Assembly: GCF_014698795.1 (NCBI RefSeq)
Contig: NZ_JACJTR010000050.1
Location: 1-41,418, forward strand
DNA length: 41,418 bases
Source: Nostoc sp. FACHB-892
Lineage (GTDB): Bacteria > Cyanobacteriota > Cyanobacteriia > Cyanobacteriales > Nostocaceae
Reading direction: 5' to 3'
Part shown: piece after piece, positions 31,436 through 40,425 of the stretch
Layout: every line of letters starts with the position of its first letter
Numbering within the stretch: position 1 is the stretch's first letter
The notes under the pieces: model-generated
Databases searched by the model: none
What the model was told of the DNA's origin: nothing
Seen by the model: the letters and a program-made list of their open reading frames with translations, nothing else
Translations under genes and position numbers: made by a program

Positions 31436-32866
31436 ATGAAATTGCCAATAAACCAAGATCAAAATCCATTTAGTGTTCAAGAACAAAGGCTAGAGTCATC
31501 TAATGCTTCACATTTAGCGCAAATAAATGAGAATGCGGCAGGAATTGACTTGGGTAGTGCAGAACATTGGGTGTGTGTTCCGCCTCTGAGAGACGAGAAA
31601 AATGTGCGGCGATTTGGATGTTTTACCCCAGATTTGATGGCAATGGCTGATTGGTTGAGTCAATGTGGCGTAACATCTGTAGCAATGGAGGCAACAGGAG
31701 TATATTGGATTCCGGTGTTCCAAGTTTTGGAAACCAGAGGGTTTGAGGTCAAACTGGTAAATGCTCATCATTTGAAAACAGTGCCAGGACGTAAAACAGA
31801 TGTCAAAGACTGTCAATGGTTACAACAGTTACACACCTACGGGCTATTGTCTGGCTCTTTCCGCCCAGAGGACCAAATTTGTATCTTACGTAGTTATATT
31901 CGCCAAAGAGAATGCCTGATTAAAAGTGCTGGAACTCATTTGCAAAGAATGCAAAAAGCACTGATTCAAATGAATTTACATTTACATCAAGTGATTAGCG
32001 ATATTAGTGGTTTAACTGGAATGACAATTATTAAGGCAATTGTCGCTGGTGAACGAGACCCACAAAAGTTAGCTGCCCTCAAAGACCCTAGAATTAAAAG
32101 TAGTACCACAGACATTGCTAAAGCCTTAACTGGAGACTATCGTCTGGAACATTTATTTGTCCTCAATCAAGAATTAACCCTTTATGAGGTTTATCAACAA
32201 CAGATAGCTGCCATAGATAAAGAAATTGAAAAATGTTTAAATACCTTTGAAACTAAAGTACAGGATGAACCACCGACCAGCAAGCGAAAACGCAGAAAAA
32301 AGCCTGTAGGCAATAATCCCAATTTTGATTTACGTAAATATCTTTATCACATTTCAGGCTTAGATTTTACCCTGATTGATGGTCTTGATGTTTTGACTGT
32401 GCAAACCATTCTCTCAGAAGTTGGATTAGACCCCAAACGATTCCCTACTGTTAAGCACTTTACCTCATGGTTGGGTTTATGCCCTGGTCAAAAAATCACT
32501 GGTGGTAAAGTCAAAAGTTCTCAGACTCGTCGAGTTGTTAATCGCGCCGCTTCGGCTTTTCGGATGGCTGCTTTTTCTCTAACTCAAAGCCGTTCTGCTT
32601 TAGGTGCTTTTTACAGGCGCTTACGATCGCGCTTGGGTGCCCCAAAAGCCATCACCGCCACTGCCCACAAATTGGCTCGCTTGTTTTACCAAATGTGGGC
32701 AACTGCTGGACAATATACCGATCCTGGTATGGACTACTATGAGCAAAAATATCAGGAACTGATTCTCAAAAATCTCAGGAACAAAGCTCATACTCTTGGT
32801 CTTGAAATTGTCCCAATTTCTCCAGAGCAGCAAAATACTCTATCCTCTCCTACCCTTGCTACATAA
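31436..32866 (+). CDS. IS110-family transposase (DEDD recombinase)
   Basis: 476 aa. RuvC-like DEDD residues are visible: D38 in AGIDLGSAEHW, E85 in VAMEATGVYW, and D122/D125 in GRKTDVKDCQWLQ. The C-terminal Tnp20-type domain has FTSWLGLCPGQKITGGK and RRVVNRAASAFRMAA, where the catalytic Ser is expected. A Lys-rich insert (SKRKRRKKPVG) separates the domains. Length is slightly above the family norm. The frame is intact, so the element may still be active. Confidence 0.88.
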   Translation: MKLPINQDQNPFSVQEQRLESSNASHLAQINENAAGIDLGSAEHWVCVPPLRDEKNVRRFGCFTPDLMAMADWLSQCGVTSVAMEATGVYWIPVFQVLETRGFEVKLVNAHHLKTVPGRKTDVKDCQWLQQLHTYGLLSGSFRPEDQICILRSYIRQRECLIKSAGTHLQRMQKALIQMNLHLHQVISDISGLTGMTIIKAIVAGERDPQKLAALKDPRIKSSTTDIAKALTGDYRLEHLFVLNQELTLYEVYQQQIAAIDKEIEKCLNTFETKVQDEPPTSKRKRRKKPVGNNPNFDLRKYLYHISGLDFTLIDGLDVLTVQTILSEVGLDPKRFPTVKHFTSWLGLCPGQKITGGKVKSSQTRRVVNRAASAFRMAAFSLTQSRSALGAFYRRLRSRLGAPKAITATAHKLARLFYQMWATAGQYTDPGMDYYEQKYQELILKNLRNKAHTLGLEIVPISPEQQNTLSSPTLAT

Positions 32867-32878
32867 GCTTTACGCAAA

Positions 32879-33419
32879 GTGTTTCTTCAGAGGAGCGAAG
32901 TAGTAGACTGTAGATCGCTGGCGCTTGTGGAAGCTGTACAGGGGGAATCTGCTTCGTTGTTGGCTGAAAACCAGAATTGTGGTGTTGAGGCGGCAGTCTC
33001 TCATGAAGGTACTTGTTCCGCCGCGCCCGTTGCTCAAAATGAATTTTCTGGCAAGGAAGCGATCGCTAATCAAACACAGGGGCAGTTAGAACAGGGTAAT
33101 CCCACTTCGTTGTTAGTTGAAAATTCAGTTTCGGGTGTAGAAGTCAAAGCAGATCATGAAGGTACTTGTTCCGCCGCGCCTGTGCCCAATGCTGAAAAAT
33201 GGTCGCATGAGGCGATTGTTGCAAGGTCAAATATGCGACCAGAACGTATGCAGAAACTCAAACTTGCGGCGAATTCGGGGGAGAATCCGGGGTTTGATTT
33301 CTTGCTCTCGTGTCGGGATGACCCTGCCAAAGCAGATTGTGATCAAGAAATTGCTGGCGAAGTTTCCGCAGTCTGGTATTGCATGTGTGGATGGGGTGCT
33401 GGTGAAGTGGAATGAGTAG
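32879..33419 (+). pseudogene. Decayed copy of the Rep-like gene, truncated and frameshifted
   Basis: It aligns with the last third of 28563-29821: two units of ASLLxExQ/S...GVE...HEGTCSAAPV, then RPERMQKLKLAANSGENPGF and FLLSCRDDPA. One extra base near 33328-33332 shifts the frame. The original ending (IVIKKLLAKFPQSGIACVDG, then VLVKWNE) continues in another frame to 33419. The 5' part is missing at the IS110 right flank, implying loss by insertion or deletion. Confidence 0.75.
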
Positions 33420-33584
33420 CGATGGCGTATCTGCCATGACCATGAATGATACAAATAATTTCTCCTCTGCACCCTAGCCCCTCTGCGGTTAGATAAATTA
33501 AGTCTTTTATGATTTTTACGTAATAACCGCAAAATAGCTTGTATAACAAAAAGAAGACTTGACTAAAACAATACAATCTTTTGT

Positions 33585-35846
33585 ATGCAAAAATCTTATT
33601 CCCAGGTTTTTATTGTAACCTTATCACTTTTAACTTTGTTAGATACTGTTAGTTTTATATTTTTATCGCCGACATTAGCCCAAACCACCACTTGTCAACA
33701 ACAGCAGCAACAAGATACCCAAATTCAAATTAATATACTTGTGTCGGATTTGGAACAAGATATTCCTGCTGGTAAAAATGAACAAGCAATTTCGCGTATT
33801 AACCAAGCTATACAAATTGCTCTAAAAGCCCAAAATTCAACAGTAACAAGAACTTTTCTCACTCAGCTATTCGATAGTTACTTACCCCAAGAGTCACTCT
33901 TAGGAAGATTAGCTCAACAAATTGAGCCTAGCCAAAAACCACAGCTACGCCAATTATTGACATCGTTAACAAGCTTAACCCAGAGTTTGAATAGTAGTTA
34001 TAGTGTTGCAAAAACTCAAAGTTTAACTAGAATAGCTAATTATTTTCGGATAATTGGCGAACAACAGCAAGCTTTATCATTGTTGACACAAGCATTAACC
34101 ACTAGTCAGTCTATTAAAGGTGCAGAATTTCAAACTAAAGCTTTAACTCCTATTGCTCAAGAATATTTAGCACTTAAACAAACAGTGCAAGCAGAACAAA
34201 TTTTGGCGCAGTCGCTTCAGTTTGCCCAACAAATTCAACCTCAAGAACCAATCCGTCGAGTTTTGGTATTAGAAACTATTGCTGTTACTTACGCTCAATT
34301 AGGTAAAACTGAACGTGCTCTACAACTAGTTACTTCAATATCTGATCCTTACTATCGTTCTAGAATTAGATTTGAAGTTGTTAAGCAATTAACTCAGACA
34401 AACCAACTAGAAGCAGCCCAAAAATTAGCACAAAATATAGAAACACCAGAGTTTAAAGGTAGAAGCTTCGTAGAAATTGCTCTCGCCGATGGTAATAAAG
34501 GTCAACAGCAGCTAGCTGACCAAAATTTTGCCGCAGCCCTGCAAGCAACTGGTAATGATAGTAATGCAGTTTACCTTCAAGCACCGCTAATTCAGACATA
34601 TGCTAAAGGTGGACAGAAAGATGCAGCTTATAAAGTAGCACAAAGATTACAAAATGTAGAACAAAAAGCCCTAACTTTGGGAATTATTGCAAACGAATAT
34701 AGTAAAGCAGGACAGTTACAAAAAGTTGAGCAAATTATTACTGAACTTACTCCTTTAATTCAAACACCAGAGGCTATAGATAATGTCGGTTTTTTGCAAA
34801 ATATTTTGGCAAATTCGTTGGCTGAAAAACAATACAAACTTGCTTTTGACTTAGTAAGTAAGACAAAACGAAATGATTTCATGGGTAGAGAAGATTGGCT
34901 GTCACGAATTACCGATGCAGCAATTAAAGCCAGAAATATTGAATTACCCTTGCAGATTGCTCAAAAAATGGATAAAGCCGATATTGACCAGCGCAATCGC
35001 TTATTGCAAAAAGTCGCTGAAGGTTATGCCCAAAACAAACAACTAGAACGCGCTTTGTCTATAGTTCAGCAGATTAACAACTCTGGTAATTCAGTTTATA
35101 AAGTACAAACACTAGCTCTAGTTGCAACTGCATTTGGTAAAACTGCACAAACAGATAAACTGTTAAATCAAGCAACTGCTGAGGCAAGGAAATTAGCACC
35201 ACAACAACGTGCTTTTGCTTTGGTGAGTGTTGCACAGGCATTTCTTAAAATTGGTAATCAACCGCAAGCCAAGAAATTGTTAGCCGAAGCAATACAGGCA
35301 GTTCAAACAGAGAAAGACTCTTCAGTGCGTGATAATCTTTTACAAAGAATGTCAGAGCCTTTTATTGCAGCTAAACAATATAATGCTGCTTTGCAAATTA
35401 TACAAGCTATACCTACAACAACACGAGATTATAGGCTGCCAGAGTTAGCTAAATTAGTTATCGAAAATGGTAGTGATGCTAGTGAGATTGTTAATATACT
35501 GTCTCAAAATACCAAAAACCCTGAAAATAAAACTAGAGGGTTAATAAGTATAGGGGAAACATATCTTCGCACTCAAAAAATCCAGTCAGCAAAACAAGTT
35601 TCAGACTTAGCTTTTGCCGCAGCTAAAACTATCTCTAACCCAGAATCACGGGTTTTAAATTTTGGCAACCCACCAGATATTACAGTAGTAGATGATGATG
35701 GTGATAGAGCCAGTTCTTTAGAAAAAATTGCTTTATTAAAAGCAAAAATTAGTGATTATAATCAAGCTTTAGTTGTGGCTCAAGTTATTCAAGATAAAAA
35801 GCTTCGGGAACAACTAGTGCAGCAACTTCTTTGTTATAGAAAATAG
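33585..35846 (+). CDS. Exported repeat protein (TPR/HEAT-like solenoid)
   Basis: 753 aa. A signal peptide is clear (basic MQKSYSQ, hydrophobic FIVTLSLLTLLDTVSFIFL, cleavage near SPTLAQ). The rest is a long array of helix pairs with repeated patterns (QALSLLTQALTTSQSI, RALQLVTSISDPYYRSRI, ALSIVQQINNSGNSVYKVQTLA, LVATAFGKT), typical of TPR-like solenoids used for protein binding in the periplasm or outside. No catalytic domain seen. The ribosome site is weak. Intact and likely expressed. Confidence 0.65.
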   Translation: MQKSYSQVFIVTLSLLTLLDTVSFIFLSPTLAQTTTCQQQQQQDTQIQINILVSDLEQDIPAGKNEQAISRINQAIQIALKAQNSTVTRTFLTQLFDSYLPQESLLGRLAQQIEPSQKPQLRQLLTSLTSLTQSLNSSYSVAKTQSLTRIANYFRIIGEQQQALSLLTQALTTSQSIKGAEFQTKALTPIAQEYLALKQTVQAEQILAQSLQFAQQIQPQEPIRRVLVLETIAVTYAQLGKTERALQLVTSISDPYYRSRIRFEVVKQLTQTNQLEAAQKLAQNIETPEFKGRSFVEIALADGNKGQQQLADQNFAAALQATGNDSNAVYLQAPLIQTYAKGGQKDAAYKVAQRLQNVEQKALTLGIIANEYSKAGQLQKVEQIITELTPLIQTPEAIDNVGFLQNILANSLAEKQYKLAFDLVSKTKRNDFMGREDWLSRITDAAIKARNIELPLQIAQKMDKADIDQRNRLLQKVAEGYAQNKQLERALSIVQQINNSGNSVYKVQTLALVATAFGKTAQTDKLLNQATAEARKLAPQQRAFALVSVAQAFLKIGNQPQAKKLLAEAIQAVQTEKDSSVRDNLLQRMSEPFIAAKQYNAALQIIQAIPTTTRDYRLPELAKLVIENGSDASEIVNILSQNTKNPENKTRGLISIGETYLRTQKIQSAKQVSDLAFAAAKTISNPESRVLNFGNPPDITVVDDDGDRASSLEKIALLKAKISDYNQALVVAQVIQDKKLREQLVQQLLCYRK

Positions 35847-35908
35847 TTACACATAAATACGGTTCATTTAAGATACCTCGCCTGCGGCGACCACTTAAAA
35901 AGGGGATC

Positions 35909-36130
35909 AAGTCACCGTCAGCCTTTTTTGTCGCTTTAGAACAATGGGCTGAATATGAGACTAAGGAAAGACTCCAACAAGCGTTTGAGCAAGCTCAACA
36001 ATTGTCTCCTATTGTTGCAGCTTTGAGGTGGTTGCCAGTTTTATCCACAATGGATGCAATCCATCGGAACCAATATATGGAAGCAGTTCCAAATTTGTTA
36101 AGGGAGTTTCTAAGCATGATCTCAGTTTGA
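35909..36130 (+). pseudogene. C-terminal fragment of an unknown gene
   Basis: An open frame without a plausible start, reading SAFFVALEQWAEYETKERLQ, QAFEQAQQLSPIVAALRWLP and ending EFLSMISV before TGA 36128-36130. The helical composition and Trp placement make it look like the true 3' end of a gene. It follows a repeat-like CCTGCGGCGA sequence that may mark the break. No family recognised. Confidence 0.4.
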
Positions 36131-36156
36131 TCAGGAGTAAGTAAGCTATTGTGAAT

Positions 36157-36240
36157 CTACTTCCCATCTTCTGCTCGTAGCTTGGCATCGATGAGGCGAC
36201 GTGTTTCTCTCTCATCCAGGTCAATATTCCCTGCTTGTTG
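36157..36240 (-). pseudogene. Possible HsdR N-terminal relic
   Basis: The minus strand reads QQAGNIDLDERETRRLIDAK, then LRAEDGK and TAG. The LDERETRxxLIDxxL pattern resembles the opening of type I restriction HsdR subunits (normally continuing AGW). Only about 28 codons remain, flanked by a Nostoc palindrome. Similarity is short, so this is tentative. Confidence 0.3.
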
Positions 36241-36273
36241 CGGTAAGCGAAGCCATGCCGTAGGCTTATCGCC
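36239..36273. repeat. Nostoc-type dispersed palindrome
   Basis: GCGGTAAGCGAAGCCATGCC followed by GTAGGCTTATCGCC. The arms GCGGTAAGC... and ...GCTTATCGC are near inverted copies. This repeat family is widespread in Nostoc/Anabaena genomes. Confidence 0.6.
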
Positions 36274-36369
36274 TATCATAGAAAGAGATCGCGCTAATCA
36301 AGCGAGTTATACCTGCTAAAGCGATTGCTGCTTGACGGTGCTTGTCTACTCTTGTGCAGAAGGTGTAAA

Positions 36370-36891
36370 TCAAGATTCCCTTGTATTGATACCGCGAAGT
36401 GAGCAATTACTTTCTGAGAACGGGGACGCATAATCTGCGACTCGCTCCCACCCCCACTTATAAGCAGTGTCAACTAGAATTTCTTTCCCATTTCGGAACT
36501 TAATAAATTCCTGTCCGTGGTCGTCAAATATGTCTGCAACCAGTTGATTACGCTCGTCGTAACCCCACTTATCCACTGCTGCCCTCCACCAGCGCTTTCC
36601 TCTTGAGAGCAACTGTTCAAGTTCCAAATACTCCGGTTTCCAGTACTTGGTTCGCCATTTATTTGCGAGTGCCTCGATTAGTATCGCAGTCGGGTAGATC
36701 GGCTTCAGGTTTTCTTCGAGCCAGAGTATGTAAACGATTGCGCTCCTGAAAGCATCTTCTAAACAATAGCTTGATGCTTCTAAACTGTCTTGGAGTTGCT
36801 CGTCATTAAAATTTACGCCGAGCGATCGCAGGGCTGGAGCATACATATCAAATAATTCTTGTTCTACTGAATCGGCAGACCAAAACCACAT
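36370..36891 (-). CDS. Hypothetical protein (173 aa) with remnant copies in the window
   Basis: A helical N-terminal half (VEQELFDMYAPALRSLGVNF...YILWLEENLKPIYPTAIL) and a beta-rich C-terminal part (WGYDERNQLVADIFDDHGQEF...GKEILVDTAYKWGWERV). The second part is homologous to remnants at 22011-22205 and 29831-29897, showing a once multi-copy family. No known family recognised. The immediate upstream gap carries no obvious regulatory repeat. Confidence 0.6.
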   Translation of the reverse strand: MWFWSADSVEQELFDMYAPALRSLGVNFNDEQLQDSLEASSYCLEDAFRSAIVYILWLEENLKPIYPTAILIEALANKWRTKYWKPEYLELEQLLSRGKRWWRAAVDKWGYDERNQLVADIFDDHGQEFIKFRNGKEILVDTAYKWGWERVADYASPFSESNCSLRGINTRES

Positions 36892-37108
36892 AAGAAAAAG
36901 AAAACTCCTGCTGGGTGGCTAAATAAAATTTAGCATTTAGTGTGGGAAGTCTTGATGTGTGGACAAGTAGCGATCGCCAATGCGATCTATCACGCTACAG
37001 GTAAACGGATTCGCTGCTCATTACATTAGACAAGCTACTGTAATAAGGGTGCTTCCAAGACGACTTGTAGTTTTGATAGAAAAAATGAGTAAAGTAAAGG
37101 CACAGCCA

Positions 37109-38128
37109 ATGACTAATTCAATTAACCAACAAATCTTACTCAAAAGCCGTCCGCTTGGAGAACCGAAAGAGAGCGATTTTGCCATTGTCGAAACACCAAT
37201 TCCAGAACCAGGGGAAGGTGAAGTCCTCAATCGGACGATCTATCTGTCCCTTGACCCTTATATGCGCGGTCGTATGAGTGATCGCGAGTCTTATGCTGCT
37301 CCAGTAGAACTGGGGTCTGTGATGGTCGGTGGCACAGTTAGCCAAGTGATGAAATCTAAGCATCCCCAATTCTCAACCGGAGATTTTGTACTTGGTTATG
37401 ACGGCTGGCAAGCCTATGGCATATCGAAGGGCGAAACTTTGCGTAAGCTTGACCCCAATCAAGCTCGCATTTCCTATGCGTTGGGTGTAACAGGAATGCC
37501 CGGAATGACGGCATACTTTGCTCTGCTTGATGTTGGGCAACTCAAAACTGGCGAAACGGTTGTTGTCTCTGCCGCCTCTGGTGCAGTCGGTTCTGTAGTG
37601 GGTCAAATTGCCAAAATCAAAGGCTCTCACGTGGTAGGAGTCGCTGGGAGTGATGCAAAATGCAATTATGTGACGAAAGAATTAGGGTTTGATGCCTGTA
37701 TTAACCGTAAAACTCAAGAACTGAGTTCAGCCCTAAAAGCTGCTTGTCCGAACGGGGTCGATGTTTACTTTGACAATACAGCTGGCCCGATTTTAGAAGC
37801 GGTGTTGCAGCACATTAATCAAGGAGCAAGAATCCCATTGGTTGGTTTAATCTCACAGTATAATGCTGAAAATTCTCCTCCTGGCCCTAATTTAATGCCG
37901 CTGTTGGTTAAACGGGCGTTAATCAAAGGATTTCTTGTGGGTGATTACCAACATCGGCAGGCAGAGTTTGTCAAAGATGTTTCTGGGTGGTTGCAAGAAG
38001 GTAAGCTCAAGTACAAGGAAGATGTTGTACAGAAACTGGAAAACGCCCCGCACGCCTTCATCGGCTTACTACAAGGGAAAAACTTCGGCAAGCTGATTGT
38101 TCAAGTCAGTGACGATCCGACACGATAA
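37109..38128 (+). CDS. NADP-dependent oxidoreductase, zinc-free MDR family (CurA/leukotriene B4 dehydrogenase type)
   Basis: 339 aa from ATG 37109, the usual length; ATG 37085 and a start at 36980 are longer alternatives. Conserved blocks are NRTIYLSLDPYMRGRM, the glycine-rich VVVSAASGAVGSVVGQIAK nucleotide-binding loop, VGVAGSDAKCNYVTKELGFD, and VDVYFDNTAGPILEAVL. This family reduces alpha,beta-unsaturated ketones or aldehydes with NADPH. The zinc-binding residues of alcohol dehydrogenases are absent, as expected. It ends before a GC-rich hairpin (38203-38223). The frame is intact. Confidence 0.85.
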   Translation: MTNSINQQILLKSRPLGEPKESDFAIVETPIPEPGEGEVLNRTIYLSLDPYMRGRMSDRESYAAPVELGSVMVGGTVSQVMKSKHPQFSTGDFVLGYDGWQAYGISKGETLRKLDPNQARISYALGVTGMPGMTAYFALLDVGQLKTGETVVVSAASGAVGSVVGQIAKIKGSHVVGVAGSDAKCNYVTKELGFDACINRKTQELSSALKAACPNGVDVYFDNTAGPILEAVLQHINQGARIPLVGLISQYNAENSPPGPNLMPLLVKRALIKGFLVGDYQHRQAEFVKDVSGWLQEGKLKYKEDVVQKLENAPHAFIGLLQGKNFGKLIVQVSDDPTR

Positions 38129-38202
38129 GCATACTTTTTGAATGAATTCTTGCCTTTAGGCAATAAAAAAAACATATCAGAACCAGCCGATGGAAGCACA
38201 TT

Positions 38203-38223
38203 GCAGCCTCCAAGTGAGGCTGC
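38203..38223 (+). terminator. Hairpin after the oxidoreductase gene
   Basis: Stem GCAGCCTC (38203-38210) and GAGGCTGC (38216-38223), 5-nt loop. There is no strong T-run, so termination is likely but not certain. Confidence 0.4.
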
Positions 38224-38301
38224 GGCATTCTATTGTTCAATAGCAATTCTTCTTGACTTTGCAGATAATAGTTTTAGAGCTAATTATTTAAGAGGTTGAT
38301 T

Positions 38302-38845
38302 GTGGTCTTTGCTCAAACCAGTCCCCCAGATGTAATAACAACTCGCCTCACGTTAGACGAGTATCGGGCTATGGAAGAAACCAACCCCGAACGCCATGAA
38401 TACCGTAACGGAGAGATTATTACTATGTCGGGAGGGTCGGAATCTCACAGTGCGATCGCCAGCAACTTCTTAATAACTCTAGGCTTTTTACTGAGAGACA
38501 CGGATTTTCGTTTGTATAATAGCGACTTGCGAGTTTGGATTCCTGAATATCAGTGTGGTACTTATGCTGATTTGATGGTTGTTAATGGCGAACCAGAGTT
38601 TAATGGCAATCGCAAGAAATTCTCAATCCAATGCTTATTGTCGAAGTTTTATTGCCCTCTACTGAATGAAGCTTATGATCGAGGGGACAAGTTCAGAAAA
38701 TATTGCTCGATTGCCAGCTTTTGCGAATATCTGCTTGTAAGTCAAACTGAACCCTACATTGAGCAATATCACAACGCGGGATCGTAACAGTAACGATCGC
38801 TGGCTATGGCAAGTTCACTCTCACCTTGAGCGGACGATTATGCTG
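38302..38845 (+). pseudogene. Uma2 (DUF820) nuclease gene, 5' part, frameshifted and IS-split
   Basis: Start taken at GTG 38302 with AAGAGG upstream. TRLTLDEYRAMEETNPERHE, YRNGEIITMSGG and SNFLITLGFLLR are typical Uma2 sequence. From about 38613 to 38667 the frame is shifted, so the expected ILNPMLIVEVLxPSTE (PD-(D/E)xK core) is out of frame; it returns at EAYDRGDKFRKY. A third shift precedes a premature stop at 38787, although NDRWLWQVHSHLERTIML continues to 38845. There an IS4 element interrupts it. The gene continues at 40344-40400. Confidence 0.85.
38836..38845. repeat. Target site duplication, left copy
   Basis: GATTATGCTG, identical to 40334-40343 on the other side of the IS4 element. 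Ten bp suits the IS4 family. Confidence 0.9.
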
Positions 38846-40333
38846 CAATACGGTTCAGTTAAGGCTCAAAAGCTTATGAGTTACGTTAAATTTCGGAGCT
38901 TCGACTCGTTGCCCAGTACCTCTGTGTTTTAGTTTTTTAGAACGAAACTTTGATACAGGTTTTTTTACAACCCTGGGATTAGTACGGTGAACGCGCTCGG
39001 GTAACAACGTATCTAGAATTTCTACAATTAACCAATCGAAAAAAAGGGTAACTCTTCTTGCTGTAAGTGTTGAAATTTAGGAATAGCACGACGAATTACC
39101 CGTAAAGTTCCTGTAAAACTCAAACGTAATGGCGCAACCCCAGCAGCCGTTGCAGCTTGAAACATTAACACTCTGACTGACCAATGTCCTAACAGCCAAC
39201 CATAAATTTCTTGCACTACTTCGCGTGGTTTTTGAGAACGAACATGGGTTTTTCGCCCCAAAAGATGGATTTTCAATTCATCAATCGTATTTTCAACTTC
39301 CCAACGCTGATGGTATTCTCTAGCTAGCAATTCGGCCGGAAATTGCTGAATGTCTAACAGGCTAGTAATCAAGCGATATATCACTTTTTCTTCTGGGTAA
39401 TCAGGATGTTCAATTGTGTATTCTATCACTCGTACTATTATTGGCTGACAACCCTTTTTTCGTAGCTTTCCAGATGGGTAAATCGATGACAGATAAGAAC
39501 CATCTGGCAACGATTTTTCTGTAATGAATTTAACATTGGCAGGAATTCTCCCTAAATAGTCACACCCCTGAGACACTGTTGCGTGTACCATTGCATACGA
39601 ATGCAATCCCCTATCCCACATCAACAACATCCCTGATGTAACAGAGCGTAATAATTTTAATGCCCGCACTCGTTCTCCGATGCGGTATGGACACATTAAA
39701 GCATCAAATATTATGTGCGTTCCTGCTTCTACCAATATGACTAATCTGACTTTAGGAAAAGCTGCTTGTGTGCCTGGACGGCTACCGGGGCGACCAAAAA
39801 CTCTCGCATTTTCATCGCTATCTGGAAGGTCAAAACAAGTACCATCAATCACCACAATTCGCAGTCCATTTAGAAATGCTCCTATCGTCTCACCAGTCGC
39901 CATTGGTCGTACTAACTGGTGAAATAATTGGCTCATTACCCCTGCCCCTAATCGTTGCCGAGCTTGAGTAATTGCTGATTTACAAGGTACTCGCCAATAT
40001 TTCCCAACTTTTACCCATCCCACAGAAAGACCATCGACTAAGTTTTTGAGTACATCTCGCATCGAATCTCTTGACCACAAGCTCATTGCTATCACCAGTC
40101 CAACTACCAAATGTGCTGGCAAAGAACGATTTCTTTGTTCATTGGACTTGTTGGTCGCGATCGCTTGTTCAATAGCAGTTGCAGGTATAGCTGTCTCTAT
40201 CGCTTTTAGCAGTTCACTGCTTTGTATTATTGGAGACAACAGCGCGAAGTCTTTGAGATACACTACAGTTTATTTCTAGCTTTGATTACAATCCTTAATT
40301 TACACAACTTTGAGCCTTAACTGAACCGTATTG
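38846..40333 (-). mobile_element. Complete IS4-family insertion sequence (1488 bp)
   Basis: Both ends are visible. The terminal inverted repeats are perfect over 25 bp (38846-38870 and 40309-40333, beginning CAATACGGTTCAGTTAAGGC). They are flanked by a 10-bp target duplication (38836-38845 and 40334-40343). One intact transposase gene lies inside, on the minus strand. The element sits inside a Uma2 gene. Confidence 0.95.
39028..40263 (-). CDS. IS4-family DDE transposase
   Basis: 411 aa. D140 (IVVIDGTCFDLPD), D217 (LLMWDRGLHSY) and E324 form the DDE triad. The YREK signature Y-x2-R-x3-E-x6-K is perfect (Y317, R320, E324, K331 in YHQRWEVENTIDELK). The N-terminal ~90 residues match the IS4 transposase N-domain (LVVGLVIAMSLWSRDSMRDV). 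It appears intact and is enclosed by perfect inverted repeats, so the element may be active. Confidence 0.92.
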   Translation of the reverse strand: MYLKDFALLSPIIQSSELLKAIETAIPATAIEQAIATNKSNEQRNRSLPAHLVVGLVIAMSLWSRDSMRDVLKNLVDGLSVGWVKVGKYWRVPCKSAITQARQRLGAGVMSQLFHQLVRPMATGETIGAFLNGLRIVVIDGTCFDLPDSDENARVFGRPGSRPGTQAAFPKVRLVILVEAGTHIIFDALMCPYRIGERVRALKLLRSVTSGMLLMWDRGLHSYAMVHATVSQGCDYLGRIPANVKFITEKSLPDGSYLSSIYPSGKLRKKGCQPIIVRVIEYTIEHPDYPEEKVIYRLITSLLDIQQFPAELLAREYHQRWEVENTIDELKIHLLGRKTHVRSQKPREVVQEIYGWLLGHWSVRVLMFQAATAAGVAPLRLSFTGTLRVIRRAIPKFQHLQQEELPFFSIG

Positions 40334-40343
40334 GATTATGCTG
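40334..40343. repeat. Target site duplication, right copy
   Basis: GATTATGCTG, identical to the copy at 38836-38845. Confidence 0.9.
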
Positions 40344-40400
40344 CACAGTTTAAACGTAGAAATTCCCCTGACTGAAATTTATCGTCGCATTAATTTTTAA
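40344..40400 (+). pseudogene. Uma2 gene, 3' end beyond the IS4 element
   Basis: Joined to codon ATG-CTG ending at 38845, it reads HSLNVEIPLTEIYRRINF then TAA (40398-40400), a typical Uma2 C-terminus. Removing the IS and one target copy restores the frame across the insertion point. Confidence 0.85.
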
Positions 40401-40425
40401 GGCTGCTTAACTCTCTTGGATGTGA

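Larger units (their letters stand above)
31280..32880 (+). mobile_element. IS110-family insertion sequence (ends approximate)
   Basis: Transposase gene 31436-32866 plus a ~155-bp upstream non-coding region with strong RNA structure. IS110 elements lack terminal inverted repeats, so exact ends cannot be read. The sequence immediately to the right resumes a decayed Rep-like gene. Confidence 0.65.
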
